Source: Christiangramia forsetii KT0803 (GTDB lineage: Bacteria; Bacteroidota; Bacteroidia; Flavobacteriales; Flavobacteriaceae). Taken from it: DNA of 64,000 nt. Below are positions 45,442 through 53,323 of the stretch, one piece after another; position 1 is the stretch's first letter, and each line of letters starts with the position of its first letter. The DNA lies in NCBI RefSeq assembly GCF_000060345.1, contig NC_008571.1, positions 2,108,001 to 2,172,000 on the forward strand, read 5' to 3'. Under the pieces are notes generated by a model, which made no database searches, had not been told where the DNA came from, and saw only the letters and a list, made by a program, of their open reading frames with translations. Both the position numbers and the translations under genes were made by a program.

Positions 45442-46728
45442 CTATAACTTTCTATCACATCTATCTCCCAATACACCTTTAACATCATAAACTACAGAAA
45501 CTAGCTGTTTTAAATCATCAAAATTCAGGCTAATGAATTCCTTATGCGCCACTGTTAACAATATCGCATCAAATTTTGAATCTGGTTGATTTTTTGTTGT
45601 TTCTAACCCATACTCGTGCATTACTTCAGCAGGATTAGCAAGAGGATCATATATAGTAATATCTACGCCATATTCTTTTAGACTTTTAATTACATCAACG
45701 ACCTTAGTATTGCGAACATCAGGACAGTTTTCTTTGAAGGTGATACCTAGTACTAAAATTTTTGAGTTTTTGACCTTAATATCATTTTGCAGCATTAACT
45801 TCACTAGTTCAGAAGCGACATATTGCCCCATGGAATCATTCATCCTTCTACCTGCAAGGATAATTTCAGGGTGATATCCAATTTCCTGTGCTTTTTGAGC
45901 AAGATAATAAGGATCTACACCGATACAATGTCCACCGACTAATCCTGGTCGAAATGGCAGAAAATTCCACTTAGTACCAGCAGCTTCCAGTACATCCTGA
46001 GTATCAATCCCCATCATATTGAAAATCTTTGCTAATTCATTAACAAATGCAATATTAATATCACGCTGAGAATTTTCAATTACTTTGGCGGCTTCTGCTA
46101 CTTTGATCGTCGGAGCTAAATGAGTTCCAGCAGTTATCACTTCAGCATATAAATCGTTAACTTCTTTTCCAATTTCCGGGGTAGATCCTGCTGTAACTTT
46201 TAAAATTTTTTCAACCGTATGCTCTTTGTCTCCCGGATTTATTCTTTCAGGTGAATATCCTACAAAAAAATCCTGATTAAATTCTAGTCCAGAATGTTTT
46301 TCAAGAACAGGAACACATTCATCCTCTGTTACTCCGGGATAGACTGTGGATTCGTAAATCACTACGTCTCCTTTTTTCAAAACCTTTGCTACAGTTTCAC
46401 TACTTTTATAGAGAGGTGTAAGGTCTGGACGATTATTTTTATCTACCGGTGTGGGAACTGTTATAATATAAAAATTACAGTCAGAAATATCGATAAGATC
46501 GTAAGAACAAAATAAACCCTTAGTATTTTTTAAATCAGCCTTTTTTATTAGCGCAGACTGCAGTAAATCATCCTCTACTTCCATCGTTGAATCATGACCG
46601 TTCATCAATTCTTCTACCCTAGCTTTATTGATATCGAATCCTACAACGGTATATTTAGTGGCAAACAATCTTGCAAGAGGTAATCCTACATATCCTAACC
46701 CTATAACTGCTATTTTTTTTTCTTTCAT
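45442..46728 (-). CDS. wbpO: UDP-N-acetylhexosamine dehydrogenase (WbpO/TviB type)
   Basis: A nucleotide-sugar dehydrogenase of about 428 residues. An in-frame start at 46788 exists but reaches into the GNAT gene; the start at 46728 (MKEKKIAVIGLGYVGLPLA) removes this overlap. GGHCIGVDPYYL holds the catalytic Cys, and NSQRDINIAFVNEL is the conserved helix. Together with the epimerase at 47478 it should convert UDP-GlcNAc to UDP-GalNAcA. Its exact 2-acetamido specificity is inferred from this pairing. Confidence 0.85.
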   Translation of the reverse strand: MKEKKIAVIGLGYVGLPLARLFATKYTVVGFDINKARVEELMNGHDSTMEVEDDLLQSALIKKADLKNTKGLFCSYDLIDISDCNFYIITVPTPVDKNNRPDLTPLYKSSETVAKVLKKGDVVIYESTVYPGVTEDECVPVLEKHSGLEFNQDFFVGYSPERINPGDKEHTVEKILKVTAGSTPEIGKEVNDLYAEVITAGTHLAPTIKVAEAAKVIENSQRDINIAFVNELAKIFNMMGIDTQDVLEAAGTKWNFLPFRPGLVGGHCIGVDPYYLAQKAQEIGYHPEIILAGRRMNDSMGQYVASELVKLMLQNDIKVKNSKILVLGITFKENCPDVRNTKVVDVIKSLKEYGVDITIYDPLANPAEVMHEYGLETTKNQPDSKFDAILLTVAHKEFISLNFDDLKQLVSVVYDVKGVLGDRCDRKL

Positions 46729-46729
46729 T

Positions 46730-47449
46730 CTATAATTTTTTATTCCAAAAGTGATAAATAAACTCAGGTTTCTGCGGAACCAAACCATATCTTTTGTAGA
46801 CCTTGAGTGCTTTTTCGTTCAATTTTTGAGTGCCACCTACTACGATTGGACAGCCCTCTCTTTTTAAAACTGATTCCATAGCTCTCATTAAAGCAAATGA
46901 AATACCTTTACCTTCATATTCCCTCTTAACAGCAAATAGAGGTGTTCTTCCCTTTCCGTCTTTTATATCAATTGTCGCAAAACCTACAATTTCTGAATTC
47001 TCTTTATAAACTAAAGTGTGGGTAGCTAGCTTCTTATTAACTGAATTTATAATCCAATTTTTAAATATCTCGTCACAAACTTCCGGAGCTATTTTTGGAT
47101 CTAAACCAAATCTGCCTTGCCGGCCTGCTAATTGAGCTAATTCGATTAATGAATTGTCCGGATAGTCTTCTTCATAAAAGCTAATTTTTCGATGAATCGG
47201 AAACTCATCAATAATCTTCCTTTCTAACGGTACTCTATGTATGATTAAGTCTACATCAAAATCTGGAGATAATTCTAATTCTAACTTTTTTTCCGAACTA
47301 TAATAGGCTAATTTTATTTCCTCACGAACCATGGATTCAAGAATATTTTGTCTTGAGCTGGTATCGCTTAGAATATTCTTTTTAATTTCTGCAACATTGA
47401 AATTAAAAAAGTCCGTATCCCATTCTAAAATTTTATATGGTTTTTCCAT
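46730..47449 (-). CDS. WecD-like GNAT acyltransferase
   Basis: A 239-residue GNAT of the WecD/RffC type, which acetylates dTDP-4-amino-4,6-dideoxygalactose. WDTDFFNFNVAEI (9-21) is the characteristic N-terminal stretch; REYEGKGISFALMRAM is the CoA loop, and KVYKRYGL ends the fold. The acceptor might be an amino sugar of this locus, but the formyltransferase at 37773 already covers the dTDP-4-amino group, so the real substrate is open. It lies one base from the dehydrogenase start. Confidence 0.75.
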   Translation of the reverse strand: MEKPYKILEWDTDFFNFNVAEIKKNILSDTSSRQNILESMVREEIKLAYYSSEKKLELELSPDFDVDLIIHRVPLERKIIDEFPIHRKISFYEEDYPDNSLIELAQLAGRQGRFGLDPKIAPEVCDEIFKNWIINSVNKKLATHTLVYKENSEIVGFATIDIKDGKGRTPLFAVKREYEGKGISFALMRAMESVLKREGCPIVVGGTQKLNEKALKVYKRYGLVPQKPEFIYHFWNKKL

Positions 47450-47477
47450 TTAATCTAAAATAATTATAGAATAGAAA

Positions 47478-48476
47478 CTACAAATTTTCCCAATACCATT
47501 TAACAGCCTCATTTAATCCTTCATCAATGGCGTGAGTTGGCTTATAATCAAGTAAATTTTTAGCTTTATCTACGGAAGCAAGTGAATGTGGTATATCCCC
47601 CGCCCGATTAGGACCATGTTTTACTTCTATATTTTTTATTTCAGGATCAAACTCTGAAAGATGCTTTTTAAGAATTTGTGTAAGCTCAACTAAATCTGTC
47701 CTATCCCCTACTGCCGTATTATAAACCTCGTTGACAGCTTCTGGATTACCCGTAACTATCGCAAGAAGGTTCATTTGGATCACATTGTCTATATAGGTAA
47801 AATCGCGGGAATAAGTTCCATCGCCATTAATTACCGGACTCTCATGTTTCATAAATTGCATTACGAATTTAGGAATTACCGCGGCGTAAGCTCCATTAGG
47901 GTCCTGCTTTCTTCCAAACACATTAAAATACCGTAATCCTATGGAATCAACTCCATATGATTTATGAAATATATCTGCATAAAGCTCATTCACATATTTA
48001 GTTATGGCGTAAGGCGATAATGGTTTTCCTATTTCATCTTCAATTTTCGGTAATTTTTCTGAATCGCCATAAGTAGAAGAACTGGCAGCATACACAAACC
48101 TTTTTACTTCCGATTCCTTAACAGCAATAAGCATATTTAAAAAACCTGATACATTTACGTCATTACTTGTTTTAGGATCTTTCAGAGATCTAGGAACAGA
48201 TCCCAAAGCAGCCTCATGCAAGACGTAGTCAATCCCTTCACATGCCATTTTACAGGTATCTATATCTCTTATATCTCCTTCTATCAATTCAAAAGATGAA
48301 TTTTCGATAATAGGATCGAGGTTTTTTCTATGGCCAGTGGCAAAATTATCGAGACATCGAACTTTCGCTCCCAAACCAATTAAGGTTTCACAAAGGTTAG
48401 ACCCAATAAAGCCGGCTCCGCCAGTAACTAAAATTTTTGAAGCTGAAATTTTTTCTTTCTGAGATTCAGTAATCAA
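47478..48476 (-). CDS. wbpP: UDP-N-acetylglucosamine 4-epimerase (WbpP-type)
   Basis: A 332-residue extended SDR. ILVTGGAGFIGSNLCETL (14-31) and the YAITKYVNELYAD Tyr-Lys pair are seen, along with HEAALGSVPRSLKDP, a hallmark of the WbpP/Gne group that prefers N-acetylated substrates. It interconverts UDP-GlcNAc and UDP-GalNAc, feeding the dehydrogenase at 45442. First gene of the glycan transcription unit, 30 bases after a -7 box. Confidence 0.88.
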   Translation of the reverse strand: MITESQKEKISASKILVTGGAGFIGSNLCETLIGLGAKVRCLDNFATGHRKNLDPIIENSSFELIEGDIRDIDTCKMACEGIDYVLHEAALGSVPRSLKDPKTSNDVNVSGFLNMLIAVKESEVKRFVYAASSSTYGDSEKLPKIEDEIGKPLSPYAITKYVNELYADIFHKSYGVDSIGLRYFNVFGRKQDPNGAYAAVIPKFVMQFMKHESPVINGDGTYSRDFTYIDNVIQMNLLAIVTGNPEAVNEVYNTAVGDRTDLVELTQILKKHLSEFDPEIKNIEVKHGPNRAGDIPHSLASVDKAKNLLDYKPTHAIDEGLNEAVKWYWENL

Positions 48477-48505
48477 TACGTTAAGTTTTAACAGTTTTCA
48501 GTGGG

Positions 48506-48513
48506 CAAATATA
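48506..48513 (-). promoter_or_regulatory. candidate -7 box of the main glycan operon
   Basis: CAAATATA on the plus strand is TATATTTG on the minus strand, an exact -7 match 29 bases before the wbpP ATG. The unit downstream continues with small gaps or overlaps to about 34202. Confidence 0.5.
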
Positions 48514-48963
48514 AAATTTCTCAATGAAGTAAGCTTAATGTCCACCCTAAAGAATTGCCAAAATAACAATGTTTTATATACTAAAACACTAACGTGAGTA
48601 TTTCCATTGCGTTAACTGGGAAAAAAAATTATATAACTATTTTCAGAAAATAGGCCAGAACCGAAGCCTATTTCATTCGAACGGGCATTCTCAAACCTCG
48701 ACATTTGCCAATTGTTTAAAGAGAAATGAATATTAGAAATAATTATTTCCAATTCTAAATGGTTCTTCTCTAATTGGTGAAAATTTTATAATGCGATATA
48801 TTGTGCTTCATCAATAAGATAGATTTTTTGTTCAAAATAAACGTACTCGATAAAATATTTTTCTATACATAATAGTAATACTCGCATTTATAAACAATGA
48901 TCTAAAAACTCTAAAGTTCTATCCTATTTCAAGACTACGAATGTATGCAAGACTGTACAAATT
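48514..48963. other. intergenic stretch between wbpP and the rmlB remnant
   Basis: About 450 bases without a gene in any frame. The sequence is AT-rich and otherwise featureless; I see no insertion-sequence end that would explain the truncation of the remnant at 48964-49065. Confidence 0.5.
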
Positions 48964-49065
48964 TTAAATTTTAGAATCAGGATATTTTTTAACAAAATGC
49001 CTAACCAAATGAGAACCAATAAAACCAGCCCCTCCGGTTATTAATATTGCATTTTCTTTTTCCAT
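48964..49065 (-). pseudogene. 5' remnant of an rmlB-type (NAD-dependent dehydratase/epimerase) gene
   Basis: The ATG at 49065-49063 begins four bases after the LacI gene stop. The frame reads 33 residues, with ILITGGAGFIGSHLVRHF as a Rossmann NAD loop, and ends at a TAA (48966-48964) after KKYPDSKI. The complete rmlB here has the matching GSHVVRLLVNEYPEY at the same point. The frame then dissolves into unrelated DNA. This is a truncated gene, left where the glycan cluster was replaced or deleted. Confidence 0.82.
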
Positions 49066-49069
49066 TATT

Positions 49070-50077
49070 TTAGAACTTTGTAGACTCCAAATGTATCAGA
49101 GTGGTTGCTATTATTTTTTCTTCAAATTTCCCTGATTCATATTTGCCATCCAGACGATTATTTAAGATTTCAATAGCATTGGAACCTAATTCTTGTGGAT
49201 GCTGTTCAATATAACTTAGTGAGGGAGTCAAAAACTCAGCTATTTCTCTACTTATATACCCTATAAGCTTTAAGTCTTCAGGAATATTTATTTTCTCTTC
49301 GTAGGCTATTCTGGTCGCCATGATTGCACTTTCAAAATCTGTACAAAGCAAAGCTTCTATTTTCTTTTCAGTAATAAGATCCCTTATTTTTTTCTTTAAA
49401 TCATCAGGTTTTGTACTGGTGGCCATCATCGCAGCACCTTCATCCTTTAAAGCTTTTTTATAACCTTTTATTCTAAGCTGACCTATTCCCACATGATGAA
49501 TTGCAGAGGCCAGACCTATTTTTTCAAGACCTTTTGCCCTGAAAAATTTAGTTGCATCAAAAAAGCTCTTTTCATCATCAACACCAATCTTATCAGCAGG
49601 TAGCCCTAAATTTATCCTATCATAAATTACGACTGGAATGTCATAGTCCAAAAGCGCGAATAAATGATCATACTGCTGCTTTTTCTGCGTCTCTTCAGAA
49701 ACCGCAATTAAAACGCCATCAACCATACCGGAGGTTAGCATATCACAGATTTGCTTTTCCCGCTCAAAAGACTCATTAGAAATATAAGTGATTATTTGCT
49801 GATCATGCTTTTGTGCCTCTGCTTCCATCCCAGAAAGCACTCTCGCAAAAAAACTATTAGAAATATTAGGGATCACTACCCCAATTGTACCCGTCCTGCT
49901 CTTTTTTAGATTTACTGCAACAGGATTAGGCCTGTAATTGTGTAAACTTGCAAGTTCTTTAACCCGTTTAGCAGTTTTCGGACTTATTTCGGAACTGTCA
50001 TGTAAAGCTTTAGAAACTGTAGAAATACTTACATTTAGTAGTTTTGCCAGTTCTTTTAAAGTTATTTTACTTTTCAT
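49070..50077 (-). CDS. LacI-family transcriptional regulator
   Basis: A 335-residue LacI/GalR-type regulator. ITLKELAKLLNVSISTVSKAL (4-24) is the helix-turn-helix, NYRPNPVAVNLKKS the hinge helix, and residues 60-330 the sugar-binding-protein-like sensor (GTIGVVIPNISNSFF, DGVLIAV). It normally represses sugar-use genes and is induced by a sugar or phosphosugar. It sits beside the glycan locus and may once have been co-transcribed with the lost rmlB-type gene. Its target cannot be read here. Confidence 0.9.
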   Translation of the reverse strand: MKSKITLKELAKLLNVSISTVSKALHDSSEISPKTAKRVKELASLHNYRPNPVAVNLKKSRTGTIGVVIPNISNSFFARVLSGMEAEAQKHDQQIITYISNESFEREKQICDMLTSGMVDGVLIAVSEETQKKQQYDHLFALLDYDIPVVIYDRINLGLPADKIGVDDEKSFFDATKFFRAKGLEKIGLASAIHHVGIGQLRIKGYKKALKDEGAAMMATSTKPDDLKKKIRDLITEKKIEALLCTDFESAIMATRIAYEEKINIPEDLKLIGYISREIAEFLTPSLSYIEQHPQELGSNAIEILNNRLDGKYESGKFEEKIIATTLIHLESTKF

Positions 50078-50195
50078 AAGCTATAGGGAAATTGAGTATA
50101 AAGGTTAAAAAAAATCCTGAATTGGCACAAATAAAGATTTTCGATTTGACTTCAACACTTATTTTTCAGTCCTTTACTAGTAAAAGAATTTAGAT

Positions 50196-50660
50196 TTGTT
50201 CGAAAAGATTGAAATTACTGAAAATCCGCCACCTAAAAATATATTAATTTGGGATGGTGATTGTGGTTTTTGTAAATTCTGGAAAACCAGGTGGCAGGAG
50301 AAAACAAAAGGAAAAATTGTTTTTAAAACCTTTCAAGATTACGCCAGTCATTTTCCTGATATTCCAATAAAAGAATTCAAGAAAGCCAGCAGACTTATTG
50401 AAACCGATGGAAAAATTTACGGCGGGCCAGATTCGGCTTATCGTAGTTTATGGCACTCAGGCAATAAGGTATGGCACCAATTATACAACTCAAATTCTAT
50501 ATTTAGATCTTTGAGTAATCATGGATACAACCATATTGCGAAGAATAGATCATTCTACTTTAAGCTAACTAAACTTTTATTCGGAAAAGACCCCTTAAAT
50601 TTAAAACCTTACTGGTTATTGTACTTAATCTTTTTGGTTGTAATAATCATTATAATATGA
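50196..50660 (+). CDS. DCC-family thiol-disulfide oxidoreductase-like protein (DUF393)
   Basis: A 154-residue protein with WDGDCGFCKFW (19-29), the DxxCxxC motif of the DUF393/DCC family, and a hydrophobic C-terminal segment (LYLIFLVVIIIII) that may anchor it to the membrane. The only possible start in frame is TTG at 50196. The box TAGATTTG (50191-50198), an exact -7 match, overlaps this TTG, so either the start codon or the box assignment is wrong. Function unknown. Confidence 0.75.
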   Translation: MFEKIEITENPPPKNILIWDGDCGFCKFWKTRWQEKTKGKIVFKTFQDYASHFPDIPIKEFKKASRLIETDGKIYGGPDSAYRSLWHSGNKVWHQLYNSNSIFRSLSNHGYNHIAKNRSFYFKLTKLLFGKDPLNLKPYWLLYLIFLVVIIIII

Positions 50661-50794
50661 AGTTACCAAAATCATACTGGTTTTACATATTTGCGGCTGT
50701 TATCACCATTATTGGATATATTACAGGTTGGTATTTCTTTTTATTACTGGTATTTCCATTAGGCATATTCACCTCTAATCGAAATGAGAAATAG
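50657..50794 (+). CDS. small two-helix membrane protein (45 residues)
   Basis: The ATG overlaps the stop of the DCC protein gene as ATGA, so the two are translationally coupled. The 45-residue product is almost entirely hydrophobic: WFYIFAAVITIIGYITG then WYFFLLLVFPLGIF, with a basic start (MKLPKSY) and a charged tail (SNRNEK), consistent with two membrane helices. No family is recognised. Coupling suggests it works with the DCC protein. Confidence 0.65.
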   Translation: MKLPKSYWFYIFAAVITIIGYITGWYFFLLLVFPLGIFTSNRNEK

Positions 50795-50903
50795 GCAGTT
50801 TTTCCACTGTAAATACGGAGTTAAACTTATCCTAAATCCATTGTAGTGTTTGCTTAAATGCTGCTTTCAGTGTAATTTGATTTTAAATAAAATTCAATTT
50901 AAA

Positions 50904-51224
50904 ATGAAAGATTACGGGACATTATCGCAAGCAATAAATAAGCTTAAACTTGAAGAAGGATACGAAGAAGACTTTAATTTACTTGATGAAGAAATTCAAA
51001 TTAAATCTAAAGAACAAACTTTTGGAACTGAAGAATTTGAAGTGGATAAAGTTTTACGTTTTGAAGGTATGAGTAATCCTGATGATAATGCTATACTTTA
51101 TGCCATTACAACTTCAGATAATCATAAAGGACTCCTCGTAGATGGATATGGTATTTCGAGTGGGCAGATTTCAAAAAAAATGATGAAAAAGTTAGACCTA
51201 AAGGATCATCGCGAACTTGATTAG
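50904..51224 (+). CDS. small conserved protein of unknown function
   Basis: A longer frame opens at 50850, but the start at 50904 (MKDYGTLSQAINKLK) is better: the preceding residues are cysteine-rich and low in similarity, while this start matches relatives in other flavobacteria. The 106-residue protein is acidic with VDKVLRFEGMSNPDD and KGLLVDGYGISSG. Database relatives are often labelled phosphoribosylpyrophosphate synthetase, but there is no PRPP or ATP binding motif here and that label should not be used. Function unknown. Confidence 0.65.
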   Translation: MKDYGTLSQAINKLKLEEGYEEDFNLLDEEIQIKSKEQTFGTEEFEVDKVLRFEGMSNPDDNAILYAITTSDNHKGLLVDGYGISSGQISKKMMKKLDLKDHRELD

Positions 51225-51251
51225 CCAAAGTTAAACTTCTATTAAAACGTT

Positions 51252-51276
51252 CATGATGATTGGGCAAATCATCATG
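51252..51276. promoter_or_regulatory. palindrome upstream of dps
   Basis: CATGATGATT (51252-51261) and AATCATCATG (51267-51276) are perfect ten-base inverted repeats, seven bases upstream of a -7 box (51283-51290). It may be an operator for dps or a terminator for the upstream gene; it lacks a T run directly after the stem, so I favour an operator. Confidence 0.4.
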
Positions 51277-51282
51277 TCATCG

Positions 51283-51290
51283 TATTTTTG
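51283..51290 (+). promoter_or_regulatory. candidate -7 box for dps
   Basis: TATTTTTG matches TAnnTTTG exactly, 32 bases before the dps ATG. Confidence 0.5.
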
Positions 51291-51322
51291 AATAGAAATT
51301 AAAAAAACAATAAATAAAAACT

Positions 51323-51820
51323 ATGAATTATTTAGGTTTAGATTCAGATAAAACAAAAACAACTGTTGAAGAACTCAACGTACTTTTAGCCGATTATCAT
51401 ATATATTATCAAAAACTTAGAAATTTCCACTGGAATGTTATCGGAAAGAATTTCTTCGATCTTCATGAGAAATTTGAAGAACTTTACGATGATGCAAAAT
51501 TGAAAGTTGATGAAATTGCTGAAAGAATTCTTACATTACGCTACCAACCAACCAGTAATATGAGTGATTATCTGAAAGACTCTAACTTAAAGGAGTCTCC
51601 ATCAGATATTTCTGATAGTAAAATGATTGAATTATTACTGAATGATCACGGTCTTCTTTTAAAACAAATGCGGAAAGTGGTAGAAGTTGCAGATACCGGA
51701 GGTGATGAAGGTACTATAGACCTTATAGGAGCTTACATTCGTGAACTGGAAAAAACCAGTTGGATGCTGGATGCATGGAAGATGAAAACAAGTGAACAAC
51801 ATAAACCCGTTAAAAAATAA
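51323..51820 (+). CDS. dps: Dps-family DNA-binding ferritin-like protein
   Basis: A 165-residue Dps. LRNFHWNVIG (32-41) and DLHEKFEELYDDA with His 36, and DEIAERI with Asp 63 and Glu 67, match the ferroxidase residues shared between subunits. It forms a 12-subunit shell that oxidises and stores iron and protects DNA against peroxide. The basic tail (MKTSEQHKPVKK) could bind DNA. It is 12 bases from the downstream mechanosensitive-channel gene. Confidence 0.92.
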   Translation: MNYLGLDSDKTKTTVEELNVLLADYHIYYQKLRNFHWNVIGKNFFDLHEKFEELYDDAKLKVDEIAERILTLRYQPTSNMSDYLKDSNLKESPSDISDSKMIELLLNDHGLLLKQMRKVVEVADTGGDEGTIDLIGAYIRELEKTSWMLDAWKMKTSEQHKPVKK

Positions 51821-51832
51821 CTACTATTATTT

Positions 51833-52714
51833 ATGCAGGATTTCAACATTCAAGATTCAATTAAAGGTATATGGGATAAGTTAGAAGGTTGGATGGACAC
51901 TATAATTTTAGGTCTTCCAAACTTCCTATTAGCCATTCTGGTTTTCGTCATATTTATATTTATTGCCAAATATGCCGGGAAGATATTTGATAGAATTTTC
52001 CATAAAAGTATTAAGCAGGATTCCATCCGTCAAATGGCGGTCAAGGTTATTAAAGCTATAATAATACTGATTGGATTTTTTATCGCCTTAGGCTTATTGA
52101 ATCTTGATACCGTATTAACTTCTGTTTTAGGAGCGGCTGGTGTTGTTGGTTTAGCTATTGGACTTGCCCTTCAGGGAACTTTAAACAATACGTTCTCTGG
52201 TTTGATCTTAAGCTTTTTACCTGAGCTTCAAATTGGGGATTGGGTAGAAACTAACGGTTTTGCAGGTTCTGTGATGGAGATTAATCTTAGAAATATTGTT
52301 ATAAAGCAATCAGACAATAATTATGTAGTGATTCCTAACGGTAAAATCATTGATGAGCCTTTTAAGAATTTCACTAGAACATCACGCTCCCGAGTATTTG
52401 TAAACTGTGGAGTTGGCTATTCTTCAGATCTTGAAATGGTTCGAGATCTTACCATTAAAACTATTGAAGATATTTTTCCACAAAGAGGAAATGAAGAAGT
52501 GGAATTAATGTTTCAGGAGTTTGGTGATAGCTCTATCAATTATGTTTTGAGGTTCTGGACAGATGTAAGTAAGAATAGAGATATTTTAGTTGCTCAAAAC
52601 ACGGCAATTATAGCTATTAAGAAAGCTTACGATGCGAAAGGTATTAATATTCCATTCCCAATTAGAACAATTGATTTCACTAATAAACTTTCACTTAATA
52701 AGAATGGGGATTAA
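51833..52714 (+). CDS. MscS-type mechanosensitive channel
   Basis: A 293-residue small-conductance mechanosensitive channel. Three membrane segments lie near residues 20-50, 63-85 and 90-125; the third has the glycine-alanine-rich pore helix (LGAAGVVGLAIGLALQG). IGDWVE begins the beta domain, and VVIPNGKI lies within it. Short version, like E. coli MscS. It releases solutes on osmotic downshock. Its gene ends near the terminator at 52738. Confidence 0.92.
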   Translation: MQDFNIQDSIKGIWDKLEGWMDTIILGLPNFLLAILVFVIFIFIAKYAGKIFDRIFHKSIKQDSIRQMAVKVIKAIIILIGFFIALGLLNLDTVLTSVLGAAGVVGLAIGLALQGTLNNTFSGLILSFLPELQIGDWVETNGFAGSVMEINLRNIVIKQSDNNYVVIPNGKIIDEPFKNFTRTSRSRVFVNCGVGYSSDLEMVRDLTIKTIEDIFPQRGNEEVELMFQEFGDSSINYVLRFWTDVSKNRDILVAQNTAIIAIKKAYDAKGINIPFPIRTIDFTNKLSLNKNGD

Positions 52715-52737
52715 TTAAGATCCTATTTAAAAACAAG

Positions 52738-52764
52738 AAAGCCTGTTCTATTGGAACAGGCTTT
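52738..52764 (+). terminator. rho-independent terminator after the mscS gene
   Basis: AAAGCCTGTTC (52738-52748) pairs perfectly with GAACAGGCTTT (52754-52764) over an 11-base stem with a five-base loop, followed by TTTT. Confidence 0.92.
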
Positions 52765-52909
52765 TTTATTGCACTTATTATCTAGTAAAATTCACTTCTT
52801 AGGTTTTGTTTTTATAACGGCAGAACATATAAAATTTATGTGAAATTCTTCCACTCAAGACCCGCGAAGCGTTTTAAGATTTTTTTATCTGCAAAGTATT
52901 ATTAATAGT

Positions 52910-52990
52910 GTCATTCTAAACTAGTTTCAGAATTTCATAAACTAAGATTCAATAAGCTACTTTGATACCCTGAAATAAATTTAGGGTGAC
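52910..52990. repeat. imperfect palindromic repeat
   Basis: The arms 52910-52930 and 52970-52990 match as an inverted repeat at 16 of 21 positions, with conserved GTCA and TTTCAG blocks, and enclose a 39-base loop. This is the layout of flavobacterial dispersed repeats built on GTCATTCTGAA-like arms. Confidence 0.6.
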
Positions 52991-53190
52991 GAAACAACTA
53001 TAAAATAAAGACTGATATACAATTAGAGTACGTTATCAAACTTTGAAAATTTAAGACCCCCAGTAAAGCTTTAGAGGGTTTACCCTTATAGAATAAAAGT
53101 GAGCCCCTAAGAAAAGTCAGTTTTAGGTTAAGCTCAACTTATTTACTTTTATCAACTTCTAAATTAAATTGATTACCAAGGCTATAAAAA

Positions 53191-53214
53191 GATTCTGAAA
53201 TAAATTCAGAATGA
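53191..53214. repeat. short palindrome related to the 52910 repeat
   Basis: ATTCTGAA (53192-53199) and TTCAGAAT (53205-53212) are inverted eight-base arms around TAAAT-like bases. The right half resembles the CTGAAATAAATT arm at 52970, so it is probably a decayed member of the same repeat group. Confidence 0.45.
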
Positions 53215-53323
53215 ACTTTCTTTTGCTTTTCAAATAGTCCCTTTTTGGTATATTCTTATGCTACACTTCGGATAAAAAACTCATCAGATCAGTAAACATG
53301 AGCATTCCTCGTTTTCTCACTTC

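Larger units (their letters stand above)
52765..53323. other. intergenic stretch with dispersed palindromic repeats
   Basis: About 560 bases without a gene. It holds the palindrome pair at 52910-52990 and the related short palindrome at 53191-53214. A third element of the same general type lies at 61928-62038. These are typical dispersed repeats of flavobacterial intergenic DNA. Confidence 0.6.

Noticed and set aside
45442-46788. Longer WbpO-type protein starting at 46788
   Set aside because: The extra 20 residues overlap the WecD-like gene and do not resemble the family; MKEKKIAVIG at 46728 is the family start.
50904-51224. Phosphoribosylpyrophosphate synthetase name for the small protein
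   Set aside because: It has none of the PRPP or ATP binding motifs and is far too short. The label circulates in databases but has no support in the sequence.
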